From Thermoanaerobacterium thermosulfurigenes (GTDB taxonomy: Bacteria; Bacillota; Thermoanaerobacteria; Thermoanaerobacterales; Thermoanaerobacteraceae): 64,000 bases of DNA. The stretch lies in assembly GCF_051201035.1 (NCBI RefSeq), contig NZ_JBPODR010000001.1:62001-126000 (forward strand), given 5' to 3'. This document shows, in pieces, positions 42,273-50,422 of this stretch. Under the pieces are notes generated by a model. It was not told where the DNA came from and made no database searches. It was given only the letters and a program-made list of their open reading frames with translations. Position 1 is the first letter of the stretch. Each line of letters opens with the position of its first letter. The position numbers and the translations under genes are program-made.

Positions 42273-43574
42273 TTAAATTAGTGAATTTATGAATTGACCA
42301 GATGGCATCAGCATTGTCTGTATTAATGACGCATCAAGCATTCCAGTTGAATCATAAATTCCCATATTGTTATTGACTAAAGACATTGTTTCATTTGCAT
42401 AGTCTGTAAGAGGGCTTTCAGCTATTTGCCCAGCAAATTGACCTACATTTACAGCTAATCCATCAAATCCAGCAAAGGCTGCTTGAACAGTGCTAAAATT
42501 GTTCTGTATTGCATTATTTAAAGCATTTTGATCTACCGAGAGAGTCATATCTGGATTTTGAGTAATTCCAATAGCTTGTAAATTTGATGCCTGATATTCA
42601 TAATTTTGAGTAAGCTCTGAAGCAACAAGAGGGCTGATATATTGCTGGTTCTGATTCACATATGTTAACATCTCGTTGTAGTTATTGACAAAATTATTTA
42701 TGCTGTCGCTTATGGATTGCGTATCAGGCGCCACTGTTACTGTAGCATTGCTTACAGTCTTATTAAATGTCATGGTTAAGTTGTTATTGTCAACATTGAC
42801 GGTGTTTGTTTGAGATGTACCACTTACTCCATTGATAGTATAATTTGCATTTGTTGCTTCTACTGTTACTGTATTTGCGCCAGTATATGAAACTGCATTG
42901 CCGTTGACATCTGTAAATGTGAATGCATTATTTGTTCCAGTATTATTTGCATTTATTTCTAACTGACTTGTACCAAGATATGGATTGTTATTTACAATGG
43001 CTGTAACCCCTATATTTGCAGAGTTAATTGCTTGAGCCATATTATCTAAGACAGTTTGATTAGTGTCTCCTTGATTGACATTAAAAGATATATTATATTG
43101 TTGCCCACCTACTTGTGCTGTAAAGCTGTATGTTCCAGGTGTAAGGCTTGTGACGCTATTGCTTGATAAACTCGTACCATTGTTTTGTTGCGCTATGGCA
43201 AGCTGATTTACAGTAACATTATAGGTAGAAGCAGTTGCACCTGGCTGAACTGATACACTTATGGAATTTGGATCACTGGATGTAGCAACCATCTGATTAA
43301 AAACATTATCAGGCGATGTAAGTTGCAACTGTGACGCTGCCTCAGCTAAATTATTTGCGTAACTATTCAGCATGACAAGGGCATTTGTCGTTTGCATTGG
43401 CAATTGTTGGTTATACATATCTGTATACAATGCTTGCTGTGCAATTTGAGATATATTGTCAGAAGAAATATTTGATAATGAAGTCAATGAATTGCTCATA
43501 TTAAAAAGATAGCTGTAATCACTGTAATAAGGGTACATCATATACATATAACTTGTATCAATATAGCCTGCCAT
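42273..43574 (-). CDS. Orphan flagellar cap (FliD)-like protein lacking the terminal coiled coils
   Basis: A 433-residue protein related to FliD (HAP2). It has a central flagellin-hook IN motif (TNQTVLDNMAQAINSANIGV) and FliD-type segments VSVQPGATASTYNVTVNQLA and ISDSINNFVNNYNEMLTYVN. The N-terminus is Tyr/Met-rich (YMYMMYPYYSDYSYLF) instead of the usual FliD lead-in, and the protein ends at ASLIQTMLMPSGQFINSLI without the C-terminal coiled coil. ATG 43574 follows GGAGGTG. No other flagellar gene is near, so it may be a second surface-filament cap or a diverged copy with another use. Confidence 0.72.
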   Translation of the reverse strand: MAGYIDTSYMYMMYPYYSDYSYLFNMSNSLTSLSNISSDNISQIAQQALYTDMYNQQLPMQTTNALVMLNSYANNLAEAASQLQLTSPDNVFNQMVATSSDPNSISVSVQPGATASTYNVTVNQLAIAQQNNGTSLSSNSVTSLTPGTYSFTAQVGGQQYNISFNVNQGDTNQTVLDNMAQAINSANIGVTAIVNNNPYLGTSQLEINANNTGTNNAFTFTDVNGNAVSYTGANTVTVEATNANYTINGVSGTSQTNTVNVDNNNLTMTFNKTVSNATVTVAPDTQSISDSINNFVNNYNEMLTYVNQNQQYISPLVASELTQNYEYQASNLQAIGITQNPDMTLSVDQNALNNAIQNNFSTVQAAFAGFDGLAVNVGQFAGQIAESPLTDYANETMSLVNNNMGIYDSTGMLDASLIQTMLMPSGQFINSLI

Positions 43575-43664
43575 ATTTTCACCTCCAACCTCTTTATTTT
43601 ACTTTTTTATCGGCAAAACTTTTAAAAATTTAATAGAAGATGTCAAGTTTTTGTTAATATCTAA

Positions 43665-43698
43665 AAGGCTTCTACACATTCTCTTATGTAGAAGCCTT
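43665..43698 (-). terminator. Terminator after glnK
   Basis: AAGGCTTCTACA pairs perfectly with TGTAGAAGCCTT around a ten-base loop, followed by a short T-run on the minus strand, 19 bases past the glnK stop. Confidence 0.85.
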
Positions 43699-43716
43699 GG
43701 TAATTTCACTAAATCT

Positions 43717-44055
43717 TTATATTGCTTTTTCTCCGCGCTCACCGGTTCTTATCCTTATGGCGTCTTGTATGTCGTATATAAATATCTTTCCATCACCTAC
43801 ATTGCCTGTTCTTGCCACTTTTGTAACAGCATCTACGATGTTTTCGACGCTTCCATCATCTGTCACAATCTCAATCTTAACTTTTGGAAGAAGGCTTATC
43901 TCAATTTCCGCACCTCTGTAAATCTCTTTTTTACCTTTCTGATGTCCACATCCAAAAACCTGCGACACCGTCATTCCGTGTATTTTCAGCTTATTAAGCT
44001 CTGACTTTACATCTTCCAAGACATCCGGTCTTATTATGCATTCAACTTTCTTCAT
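43717..44055 (-). CDS. glnK: Nitrogen regulatory protein P-II (GlnK type)
   Basis: A 112-residue PII trimer subunit. The start MKKVECIIRPDVLEDVK and the C-terminal TGERGEKAI loop are conserved, and the T-loop reads KEIYRGAEIEI. Tyr46 is present, but position 51, the classical uridylylation tyrosine, is Ile. Control is therefore probably by ligand (ATP/ADP/2-oxoglutarate) alone. Its start overlaps the amt stop by one base, and its ribosome site AAGGGGG lies in the last codons of amt, so GlnK and Amt are made together and GlnK likely blocks the channel when nitrogen is ample. Confidence 0.95.
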   Translation of the reverse strand: MKKVECIIRPDVLEDVKSELNKLKIHGMTVSQVFGCGHQKGKKEIYRGAEIEISLLPKVKIEIVTDDGSVENIVDAVTKVARTGNVGDGKIFIYDIQDAIRIRTGERGEKAI

Positions 44056-45647
44056 TATTTTACCCCCTTGCTTAGTACAGCATCATCTAAAACTTGTGGA
44101 CTTTTTACATTTTTTTCAAGAACACCATCCGAGTACACAACAGGCGTCAATTGGAAATCAGGATATGCTAAAACGCCCATTTCCGGCAAATCAAGCCCTG
44201 CGATTTCGTCTTCCGGTTTGACTCTTATACCCATTATAGCATCAAGGGCTTTATAGAACAAGTAACTTAATCCAAATCCATATACGACTATAACCGCCAT
44301 ATCTATAAGCTGTGCCCAAAGTTGACCTGTACTACCATAAAGTATTCCTGTTACAGCACCTTGTACTCCGTTGAGCCCTGCACCATATGTGCCATCTGCA
44401 AATATGCCGACGCTTAAAATACCCCACAAGCCATTTACACCGTGTACAGAAAAAGCTCCTACCGGATCATCAATCTTAAGTTTATTTTCAACAAAGGCAA
44501 CAGATACGCAGACCAAAATGCCAGCCACAGCACCGATTATGAAAGCTGATATACCATTTACAAATGCACATGGTGCCGTTATCGCCACAAGTCCGGCTAA
44601 AGCACCATTACACATCATCGACGGATCAGGTTTTCCATATTTAACCCACATATAAAGCATTGCAACAAGTCCTCCTACAGCCCCAGCGATCATGGTATTT
44701 GTTGCAACAACCGCCAACCTTAGATCCGTTCCATTAAGTGTGGAACCTGCATTAAATGCAAACCATCCAAAGAATAGTATGATCGTACCGAGAATAGCCA
44801 TTGGTATGTCATGACCCGGTATTGGCACAGGCGTACCATCTTTCTTGAATTTCCCAATTCTTGGTCCTATTACCATCGCTCCTGCAAGTGCCATCATGCC
44901 CCCCATTGCATGAACGACACCAGATCCTGCAAAGTCAATTACACCATTCCCCAGGCCGAGTTTGGCTCCAAGCTGTGAAAGCCATCCTCCTCCCCAGACC
45001 CATCCACCATAGATGGGATAATAAACCATTGAAACGAAAAACGATCCAATGACAACCGCTAAAAATTTAACTCTTTCTGCCATCGCACCAGTAGGTATTG
45101 TAACCGTCGTATCCATAAATACCATCTCAAAGAAGAACAACGCATACACACCTACATCATACGTTCCACCACTTGTTAAGAAAAATCCGTTTAAACCCAG
45201 TAAATTCCATCCTCCTATGCTTAGTGCGTGGTTTAAAGGTGCTGTACCACCAAGGCTTGAAAATGAACCAGAGCCGCCCATCATAAATGCAAAACCTGTC
45301 AAGAAAAATCCAACAGTACCTACTAAAAATACCATAAGATTCATTGCCATAGTGTGCATTGCATTTTTAGCCTGTGTAAATCCAGTTTCAACAAGTGCAA
45401 ACCCAGCCTGAAAGAAGAATATCAAAAATGCAGTTAACATTACCCATACAAAATTAATGCCAAGCTTATTCTTTGCAACCTGTGTAGCTACCTCTTCTAA
45501 TGTAGGTTTACCTGCAACTGCACTTGCAATGTCCTTCGCAGTGCCAAGATTAGCCCCTGTTGGATCACCACCAGCAGCATATACCACCCCTACTGTCATT
45601 ATCAAAAGTAATGCCAATACAATACCTATTACAATTTTCTTTTTCAT
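44055..45647 (-). CDS. amt: Ammonium transporter (Amt), long N-terminal form
   Basis: A 530-residue Amt/Rh channel. A signal peptide-like helix (KKKIVIGIVLALLLIMTVG) and about 45 extra residues precede the conserved core, which starts near WVMLTAFLIFFFQAGFALVE. Eleven or so membrane helices, the pore His regions GSGVVHAMGGMMAL and FSVHGVNGLWG, and a cytoplasmic tail that could bind GlnK follow. The start is ATG 45647 after GGAGGTG; the reading from 45662 would include that site. Operon with glnK. The N-terminal extension is longer than in E. coli AmtB. Confidence 0.93.
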   Translation of the reverse strand: MKKKIVIGIVLALLLIMTVGVVYAAGGDPTGANLGTAKDIASAVAGKPTLEEVATQVAKNKLGINFVWVMLTAFLIFFFQAGFALVETGFTQAKNAMHTMAMNLMVFLVGTVGFFLTGFAFMMGGSGSFSSLGGTAPLNHALSIGGWNLLGLNGFFLTSGGTYDVGVYALFFFEMVFMDTTVTIPTGAMAERVKFLAVVIGSFFVSMVYYPIYGGWVWGGGWLSQLGAKLGLGNGVIDFAGSGVVHAMGGMMALAGAMVIGPRIGKFKKDGTPVPIPGHDIPMAILGTIILFFGWFAFNAGSTLNGTDLRLAVVATNTMIAGAVGGLVAMLYMWVKYGKPDPSMMCNGALAGLVAITAPCAFVNGISAFIIGAVAGILVCVSVAFVENKLKIDDPVGAFSVHGVNGLWGILSVGIFADGTYGAGLNGVQGAVTGILYGSTGQLWAQLIDMAVIVVYGFGLSYLFYKALDAIMGIRVKPEDEIAGLDLPEMGVLAYPDFQLTPVVYSDGVLEKNVKSPQVLDDAVLSKGVK

Positions 45648-45674
45648 GAAAAGCACCTCCATATTATTTAACTT

Positions 45675-45920
45675 TTATATTCTTTTAAAATTGCTGATTG
45701 AAAACTTTTTGTCTTTTATAATTTTTGAAAGATTATAAATTCTCACAAAATAGATTATTACAAGGTAGACAATTGGCAAAGCCATTATAAATGCTGGCAC
45801 GCTATTGGAAAAGATTATTATTGTATTATGCATAGATATGCTGTATAATATAAACGCTAAAGCTAAAATAAAAATTATTGTATTTATAGTGTATAGTGTG
45901 ATGATCGGGATTTTTTTCAT
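45675..45920 (-). CDS. Small hypothetical membrane protein between two amt genes
   Basis: An 81-residue protein with two predicted membrane helices (about 7-27 and 42-62) and a basic C-terminal tail (SKIIKDKKFSISNFKR). It is not recognised. ATG 45920 follows AAAGGAGGTGATG, a near-perfect ribosome site at a normal distance, so it is very likely expressed. It lies between the terminator of the second amt gene and the amt-glnK operon, 27 bases upstream of the amt start, and is probably cotranscribed with them. A role in ammonium uptake is possible but unsupported. Confidence 0.7.
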   Translation of the reverse strand: MKKIPIITLYTINTIIFILALAFILYSISMHNTIIIFSNSVPAFIMALPIVYLVIIYFVRIYNLSKIIKDKKFSISNFKRI

Positions 45921-45948
45921 TTATGTCATCACCTCCTTTCAAAAAATG

Positions 45949-45982
45949 AAGGTGCTTAGATCTCCAAGATTTAAGCACCCTT
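45949..45982 (-). terminator. Terminator after the second amt gene
   Basis: AAGGGTGCTTA pairs with TAAGCACCTT across a loop of about 13 bases; TCATTTTTT follows on the minus strand. Confidence 0.75.
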
Positions 45983-46011
45983 GCTTTTTTATCGAATGAC
46001 TATTTATTTTA

Positions 46012-47334
46012 TTATTGATTAAAGTCAAAAGCTTTAAAGCCAATGTTGTACGCTTCTTCACCATGTTCAACTATATCAAGTCCTAATTCCTCTTCTTCTT
46101 TAGTAACTCTAAGCTCCATAAATAAGCTTATAAATTTCAATATTATAAATGACATAAGCCCTGCAAAGATGTAAGTTGTAACAACTCCTGTAAGCTGAAT
46201 AAGCAATTGATTCGGATTGCCGTAGAATAAACCATTAGCACCTGCAGGATTTATAGCTTTTGTTGCAAAAAGTCCTGTAGCCAGTGCACCCCATGTACCG
46301 CCAACGCCGTGTATACCAAACGCATCAAGTGAATCATCATATCCAAATTTATGCTTGATGTAATTGACAGATGTGAAGCATATTATACCTGATATGACTC
46401 CTATTGCAATTGCCGAAACTGCTGTCACATATCCTGCTGCCGGTGTAATAGCTACAAGTCCTGCTACAGCACCACTTACAGCACCAAGTAGTGTAGGCTT
46501 ACCGCTTACTTTCCATTCGGTTAATACCCATCCCATGGAGGCGGCAGCGGCAGCAGTATTTGTCACGACAAATGCATTAACCGCCAGACCATTTACAGAT
46601 AAAGCGCTTCCTGCATTAAATCCAAACCAGCCGAACCATAAGAATGCTGCTCCCATCAAAACCATAGGCATGTGATGTGGTACCATCTTTGTATTTTTTC
46701 TCTTGCCCAGTATTAAAGCTGCTACAAGTCCTGAAACGCCAGAGCTTATGTGAACGACTGTACCACCTGCAAAGTCCAATGCACCTAAGTTTTTAAGCCA
46801 TCCACCATTTCCCCATACCCAATGTGCAAGTGGATCATATACTAATGTAGTCCAAATAAGCGTAAATACGATGAATGCTGAAAATCTCATTCTTTCCGCA
46901 AATGCACCCGTTATTAAAGCAGGTGTTATTATGGCAAACATCAATTGATATACCATAAACGCCAAAAGTGGTATCGTCGATGAATAAGTACCATCAGGTC
47001 CAAGACCAATATTGTTAAGACCAGCCCAATGTAGATTTCCTATCAAGTGGTATGTATCACCACTAAAGGATAATGAAAATCCAAATAATACCCATTGTAC
47101 AGAAACAAGTGCGATAATAGTGAAACTTTGCATCATTATGCTTATGACATTTTTCCCATTAACCATACCGCCGTAAAAAAATGCCAATCCCGGTGTCATG
47201 ATCATGACTAATGCTGATGAAAATAGTATAAATGCTGTATCACCTGTGTCTATCTTGCCTGTCGCTGCAAAAGCCATATTTGGTATTAAAACTGCCAATA
47301 AGAACATCAATGTAATAAATATCTTTTTCTTCAC
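46012..47334 (-). CDS. amt: Ammonium transporter (Amt), second copy
   Basis: A 440-residue Amt with a signal peptide (MKKKIFITLMFLLAVL to MAFA) and the standard core: DTAFILFSSALVMIMTPGLAFFYGG, the pore segment GGTVVHISSGVSGLVAAL, and FGIHGVGGTWGALATGLF. The C-terminal cytosolic tail has EEEELGLDIVEHGEEAY, the part that contacts GlnK in relatives. Translation starts at GTG 47334, eight bases after GGAGG; an overlapping ATG is followed at once by a stop. The gene is preceded by a promoter and a leader terminator, suggesting control by premature termination. Confidence 0.94.
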   Translation of the reverse strand: MKKKIFITLMFLLAVLIPNMAFAATGKIDTGDTAFILFSSALVMIMTPGLAFFYGGMVNGKNVISIMMQSFTIIALVSVQWVLFGFSLSFSGDTYHLIGNLHWAGLNNIGLGPDGTYSSTIPLLAFMVYQLMFAIITPALITGAFAERMRFSAFIVFTLIWTTLVYDPLAHWVWGNGGWLKNLGALDFAGGTVVHISSGVSGLVAALILGKRKNTKMVPHHMPMVLMGAAFLWFGWFGFNAGSALSVNGLAVNAFVVTNTAAAAASMGWVLTEWKVSGKPTLLGAVSGAVAGLVAITPAAGYVTAVSAIAIGVISGIICFTSVNYIKHKFGYDDSLDAFGIHGVGGTWGALATGLFATKAINPAGANGLFYGNPNQLLIQLTGVVTTYIFAGLMSFIILKFISLFMELRVTKEEEELGLDIVEHGEEAYNIGFKAFDFNQ

Positions 47335-47365
47335 ATTTATTCCTCCTTTAAAAATAATAAAAGAA

Positions 47366-47404
47366 GACGCCCTAATACATAGGTTACCTATGAATTAGAG
47401 CGCC
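47366..47404 (-). terminator. Leader terminator (attenuator) upstream of the second amt gene
   Basis: An 18-base stem with one mismatch and a three-base loop lies between the promoter and amt, followed on the minus strand by TTCTTTTATTATTTTT. Two positions that are A-C mismatches in plus-strand sense become G-U pairs in the minus-strand RNA, which shows that the minus RNA is the folded form. No riboswitch family I know fits the short leader. Confidence 0.75.
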
Positions 47405-47447
47405 TTTGCTCTGTCAATTTAAAGTAATAATATTTATCTTAGTTATA

Positions 47448-47476
47448 ATAGTACATCTATATATGTTTTTTGTCAA
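47448..47476 (-). promoter_or_regulatory. Probable promoter of the second amt gene
   Basis: TTGACA (47471-47476) and TACTAT (47448-47453) have a 17-base spacer, read on the minus strand. This places the start about 100 bases before the amt start codon, upstream of the leader terminator. Confidence 0.65.
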
Positions 47477-47587
47477 TATCTAAGTTTACTATTTTGCAAA
47501 AAATTTAAATTGCAATTTAATATAAATCTGAAATGAATGTTGTAAAACAAGTAAAAATCTTATAAACATCAACTAATACAAAGTAAA

Positions 47588-47848
47588 TCAATCTTTCTTT
47601 TTGAAATAATAATCAGGCAACAAAGATAATTTTTCGCAATATTTTTTCTCATTAAAATGAGTTTTCTCCTTAAGTATATAATATATCTCTTCAATCAAGA
47701 CCGAACCTATCATTTCTTTTGACTTTTGTTCAGAATAACCTAAATTTTTTAGTCGCATCAGGGTAGCTTTTGTACATTTCGGATCATCCATTTTCAATTG
47801 ATTCTCAACAACATCCATAATTAAAGCTTTTAATCTATAATTAACCAT
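47588..47848 (-). CDS. Hypothetical small helical protein
   Basis: An 86-residue protein with no recognised family. It appears all-helical, with a motif TLMRLKNLGYSEQKSKEMIG reminiscent of UBA-like helices and a strongly basic C-terminus (YYFKKKD). ATG 47848 follows AAGGAGAAG at the right distance, so it is likely real. It stands alone between the amt leader and folT on the same strand. Confidence 0.65.
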   Translation of the reverse strand: MVNYRLKALIMDVVENQLKMDDPKCTKATLMRLKNLGYSEQKSKEMIGSVLIEEIYYILKEKTHFNEKKYCEKLSLLPDYYFKKKD

Positions 47849-47937
47849 AATTCTTCTCCTTACAATTCATTCATAGTAAACATAATAATATCATTTATTC
47901 AAAGCTCTAAAGAGTTATAAACAATGATTTGATTTTA

Positions 47938-48468
47938 TTAGTTGTCTTTAAAATAAACTATATTTATTCTTTTTAGCAATACTTGCGTAAACAATGAATA
48001 TATCGGAACATTAATAATTTCTCCTACAACCTTTGGAGGTAGAGTAGTCACTAAAGGCATTTTAAATAACAGCAGAAGAAAATAAGGCACCAATATTACT
48101 GATGAAATTAACTGACCTACACCAATTGCTATCAGCAATTGCCATATAGAAGGGATTGGAGCTTTTATCGGCTTTAAAACCAAAGCAGGAATAATACCTG
48201 TGAGAGCTGCTGTCAATGTAAAATGTGGCATGTATGGTCCTAAAGGATTAATGTAATACCCAACTATATCACCTACAGCACCTACTATACCTCCTGCTGT
48301 AGATCCAAACATTATCCCTGCAAGAATCACCGGCAATGCGCCAAAGCCAATTCTTATACCTTCAATACCACCAACAGCTATTCTAATACTAGCTATTCTA
48401 CTTAAAACTATGTTTAGGCTAATCAACAATGCTAGAAAAACCAGTTCTCTCGTATGTATTTTTTTCAT
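47938..48468 (-). CDS. folT: Folate-family ECF transporter S component (FolT-like)
   Basis: A 176-residue membrane protein with about six helices. It starts with the ECF-S signature KKIHTRELVFLALLISLNIVLSR, then has RIAVGGIEGIRIGFGALPVILAGIMFG and TAGGIVGAVGDIVGYYINP, typical of folate (FolT) S components. Such proteins bind the vitamin and need the shared EcfA/A'/T module, which is not in this window. ATG 48468 follows GGGAGG. I looked for a tetrahydrofolate riboswitch in the 195 bases upstream and saw none. Confidence 0.8.
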   Translation of the reverse strand: MKKIHTRELVFLALLISLNIVLSRIASIRIAVGGIEGIRIGFGALPVILAGIMFGSTAGGIVGAVGDIVGYYINPLGPYMPHFTLTAALTGIIPALVLKPIKAPIPSIWQLLIAIGVGQLISSVILVPYFLLLLFKMPLVTTLPPKVVGEIINVPIYSLFTQVLLKRINIVYFKDN

Positions 48469-48662
48469 TAAACAAGCCTCCCTATCAATTATATAGGTTA
48501 TAATAAGACTGCTACATAATTAGAAAAAGACTACTACAATGGTACCATAAACTCTATATATCATCAATACTCTCAAATCAAGTTTTTTATAATATCAGAT
48601 TAATTGCTTTTTATATATAGTAGCCTTTTAAGATCCGCTGCAAACCTATATGACATTTAGAC

Positions 48663-49685
48663 TCATATTATATATTTGATGACATTGCCATCAAATATTG
48701 ACTCTATTTCCTTTATAAAAAATTCCTTCATTTCATTTATCTCATCATTTTTGTACATAAATTTTTTGTAGCCAAATTGACCGAATCTACAAACCCTTTC
48801 TTCATCATTCATAGGCAGTGTATTTTCAGGAAAAATCTCTGATATGGTACTTTTGGCTTTTGCTGTGTATCTGTGTGAGATAATTTCAAATGTTATTGGA
48901 TATGCAGTTTTTTCAGGTATACTTTCCTTCATTTTAAATAATAGTTCTTTATAATCTTTTTGCCAATTGTCATACAAAAAAACAGGCGCTATCAAAAAAC
49001 CCATGGGATAGCCTGATTCAATTATTTTTCTGCTGGCTTCCAATCGTTTATTTAATGATGGAGTCCTTTTTTCATATTCATTTATGATTTTTTCAGTATT
49101 TAAACTAAATCTCACTTCTGTATGTCCATTATGTTCAATATCAAGAAGTGTATCTATGTCTGTAAACTTCGTGACAAATCTAAATCTTCCACTTTCGCTT
49201 TTGCTGAAAAATTCTATCGCAGATTTTAGAATGTTTGTATACGGCTCTACTGGCACGGGATCTGACGTTGCCGAACCTTCAAAAATTGTCTTTTCAGGTT
49301 TCCTTGTTTCAATATAATCATTTGCCCACATAAATATGTCATCTATATTTACATTGACCTTTATGTAAGGCCTCTCGCTTAAATTTGTATTAAGATAACA
49401 ATATTGACATTGACCTACACAACCAGATAGCAATGGTAGCTGATAATTAGCTGATGGTTTACAAGATTGAAAATCTATCTTTTTCTTCACGCCCACAACT
49501 AAAGTATTTTTCCCTTCTTTATAATATTCTCGTAAATTGTCCCCTGGTATATGTCCTTTTATTCTATTTCCTTTCATCTCTATAAATTCAACTTCTTTTC
49601 TGTCTTTAAAAAATTGGTATATGTTGTATCCAATTTCATAGTCTATAGCATTTTTTTCAAAAATAATGCGCTTAGGAATAAACAT
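48663..49685 (-). CDS. splB: Spore photoproduct lyase family protein, donor Cys replaced by Ala
   Basis: A 340-residue radical-SAM protein close to SplB of Bacillus, which repairs the spore photoproduct 5-thyminyl-5,6-dihydrothymine in germinating spores. The 4Fe-4S motif CVGQCQYC is at Cys89, 93, 96, and the two relay tyrosines are at Tyr95 and Tyr97. The position of the hydrogen-donor cysteine (Cys141 in Bacillus, in EASCTSD) reads EGSATSD here, Ala139, codon GCA at 49269-49271. All matched residues share a constant offset of two, so the alignment is secure. No splA-like gene is adjacent. Confidence 0.88.
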   Translation of the reverse strand: MFIPKRIIFEKNAIDYEIGYNIYQFFKDRKEVEFIEMKGNRIKGHIPGDNLREYYKEGKNTLVVGVKKKIDFQSCKPSANYQLPLLSGCVGQCQYCYLNTNLSERPYIKVNVNIDDIFMWANDYIETRKPEKTIFEGSATSDPVPVEPYTNILKSAIEFFSKSESGRFRFVTKFTDIDTLLDIEHNGHTEVRFSLNTEKIINEYEKRTPSLNKRLEASRKIIESGYPMGFLIAPVFLYDNWQKDYKELLFKMKESIPEKTAYPITFEIISHRYTAKAKSTISEIFPENTLPMNDEERVCRFGQFGYKKFMYKNDEINEMKEFFIKEIESIFDGNVIKYII

Positions 49686-49752
49686 TTTCGTACTCCTTTT
49701 TTTTAAGTAATTTGTTTATTTTTATTCTTAGCACATTTCAAATAGTATATGC

Positions 49753-49786
49753 AAAAAGCACATCCTATTTGTAAGAATGTGCTTTT
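49753..49786 (-). terminator. Terminator after thiE
   Basis: AAAAGCACATTC pairs with GGATGTGCTTTTT (minus strand) around a nine-base loop, just past the thiE stop. Confidence 0.85.
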
Positions 49787-49790
49787 CATA

Positions 49791-50420
49791 CTACTTTGAT
49801 ATAGCATCTTTTAAGCGCCTTGTGGCAAAACCTATATCATCTGATGCCATGATCTCTGATACAACTGAGATTCCATCAACGCCCGTTCTCATTACATCTA
49901 ATGCATTGCTGTATTTTATGCCTCCAATTGCGACAACAGGAATCTTTACTGCTTCTTTTATTTTTTTTAAATTCAAAAGCCCTATTGCTTCACCTATATC
50001 TTTCTTTGTGCCTGTGTAGAATACTGCACCTGCTCCTATGTAGTCAGCACCATCTCTTTCTGCCTCTACGGCTTCATCTACGCATCCAGCAGATATGCCG
50101 ATTATCTTATTATCGCCCATGATCTTTCTTGCAATGCTGCATGGCAGATCTTCTTGACCTAGGTGAACTCCATCTGCATCAACAGACAGTGCTATATCAA
50201 TTCTGTCATTTATTATAAATGGAACATTGTATTTTCCTGCAATATCTTTTAATCTTTTAGCAATCTCGTAAAACTCTCTTGATGAAATATCCTTTTCCCT
50301 AAGCTGTAGCATAGTAACACCGTTTTGCAATGATTCTTCTACAGCATCGTAAAAATCTCTACCAGCCTTCAAAAGGTTTCTGTCAGTGACCAAATAAAGA
50401 GATACATCAAAATCTTTCAT
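49791..50420 (-). CDS. thiE: Thiamine-phosphate synthase
   Basis: A 209-residue TIM-barrel enzyme that joins HMP pyrophosphate and thiazole phosphate to form thiamine phosphate. Signatures are LYLVTDRNLL, LQLREKDISSREF, FIINDRIDIALSVDADGVHLGQEDLP and the phosphate-binding VVAIGGI. It lies two bases after thiM, last in the thiD-cytX-thiM-thiE operon under TPP control. ATG 50420. Confidence 0.96.
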   Translation of the reverse strand: MKDFDVSLYLVTDRNLLKAGRDFYDAVEESLQNGVTMLQLREKDISSREFYEIAKRLKDIAGKYNVPFIINDRIDIALSVDADGVHLGQEDLPCSIARKIMGDNKIIGISAGCVDEAVEAERDGADYIGAGAVFYTGTKKDIGEAIGLLNLKKIKEAVKIPVVAIGGIKYSNALDVMRTGVDGISVVSEIMASDDIGFATRRLKDAISK

Positions 50421-50422
50421 GC

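Noticed and set aside
48469..48660. Possible tetrahydrofolate riboswitch before folT
   Set aside because: None of the conserved elements of that riboswitch could be found in the 195-base gap.
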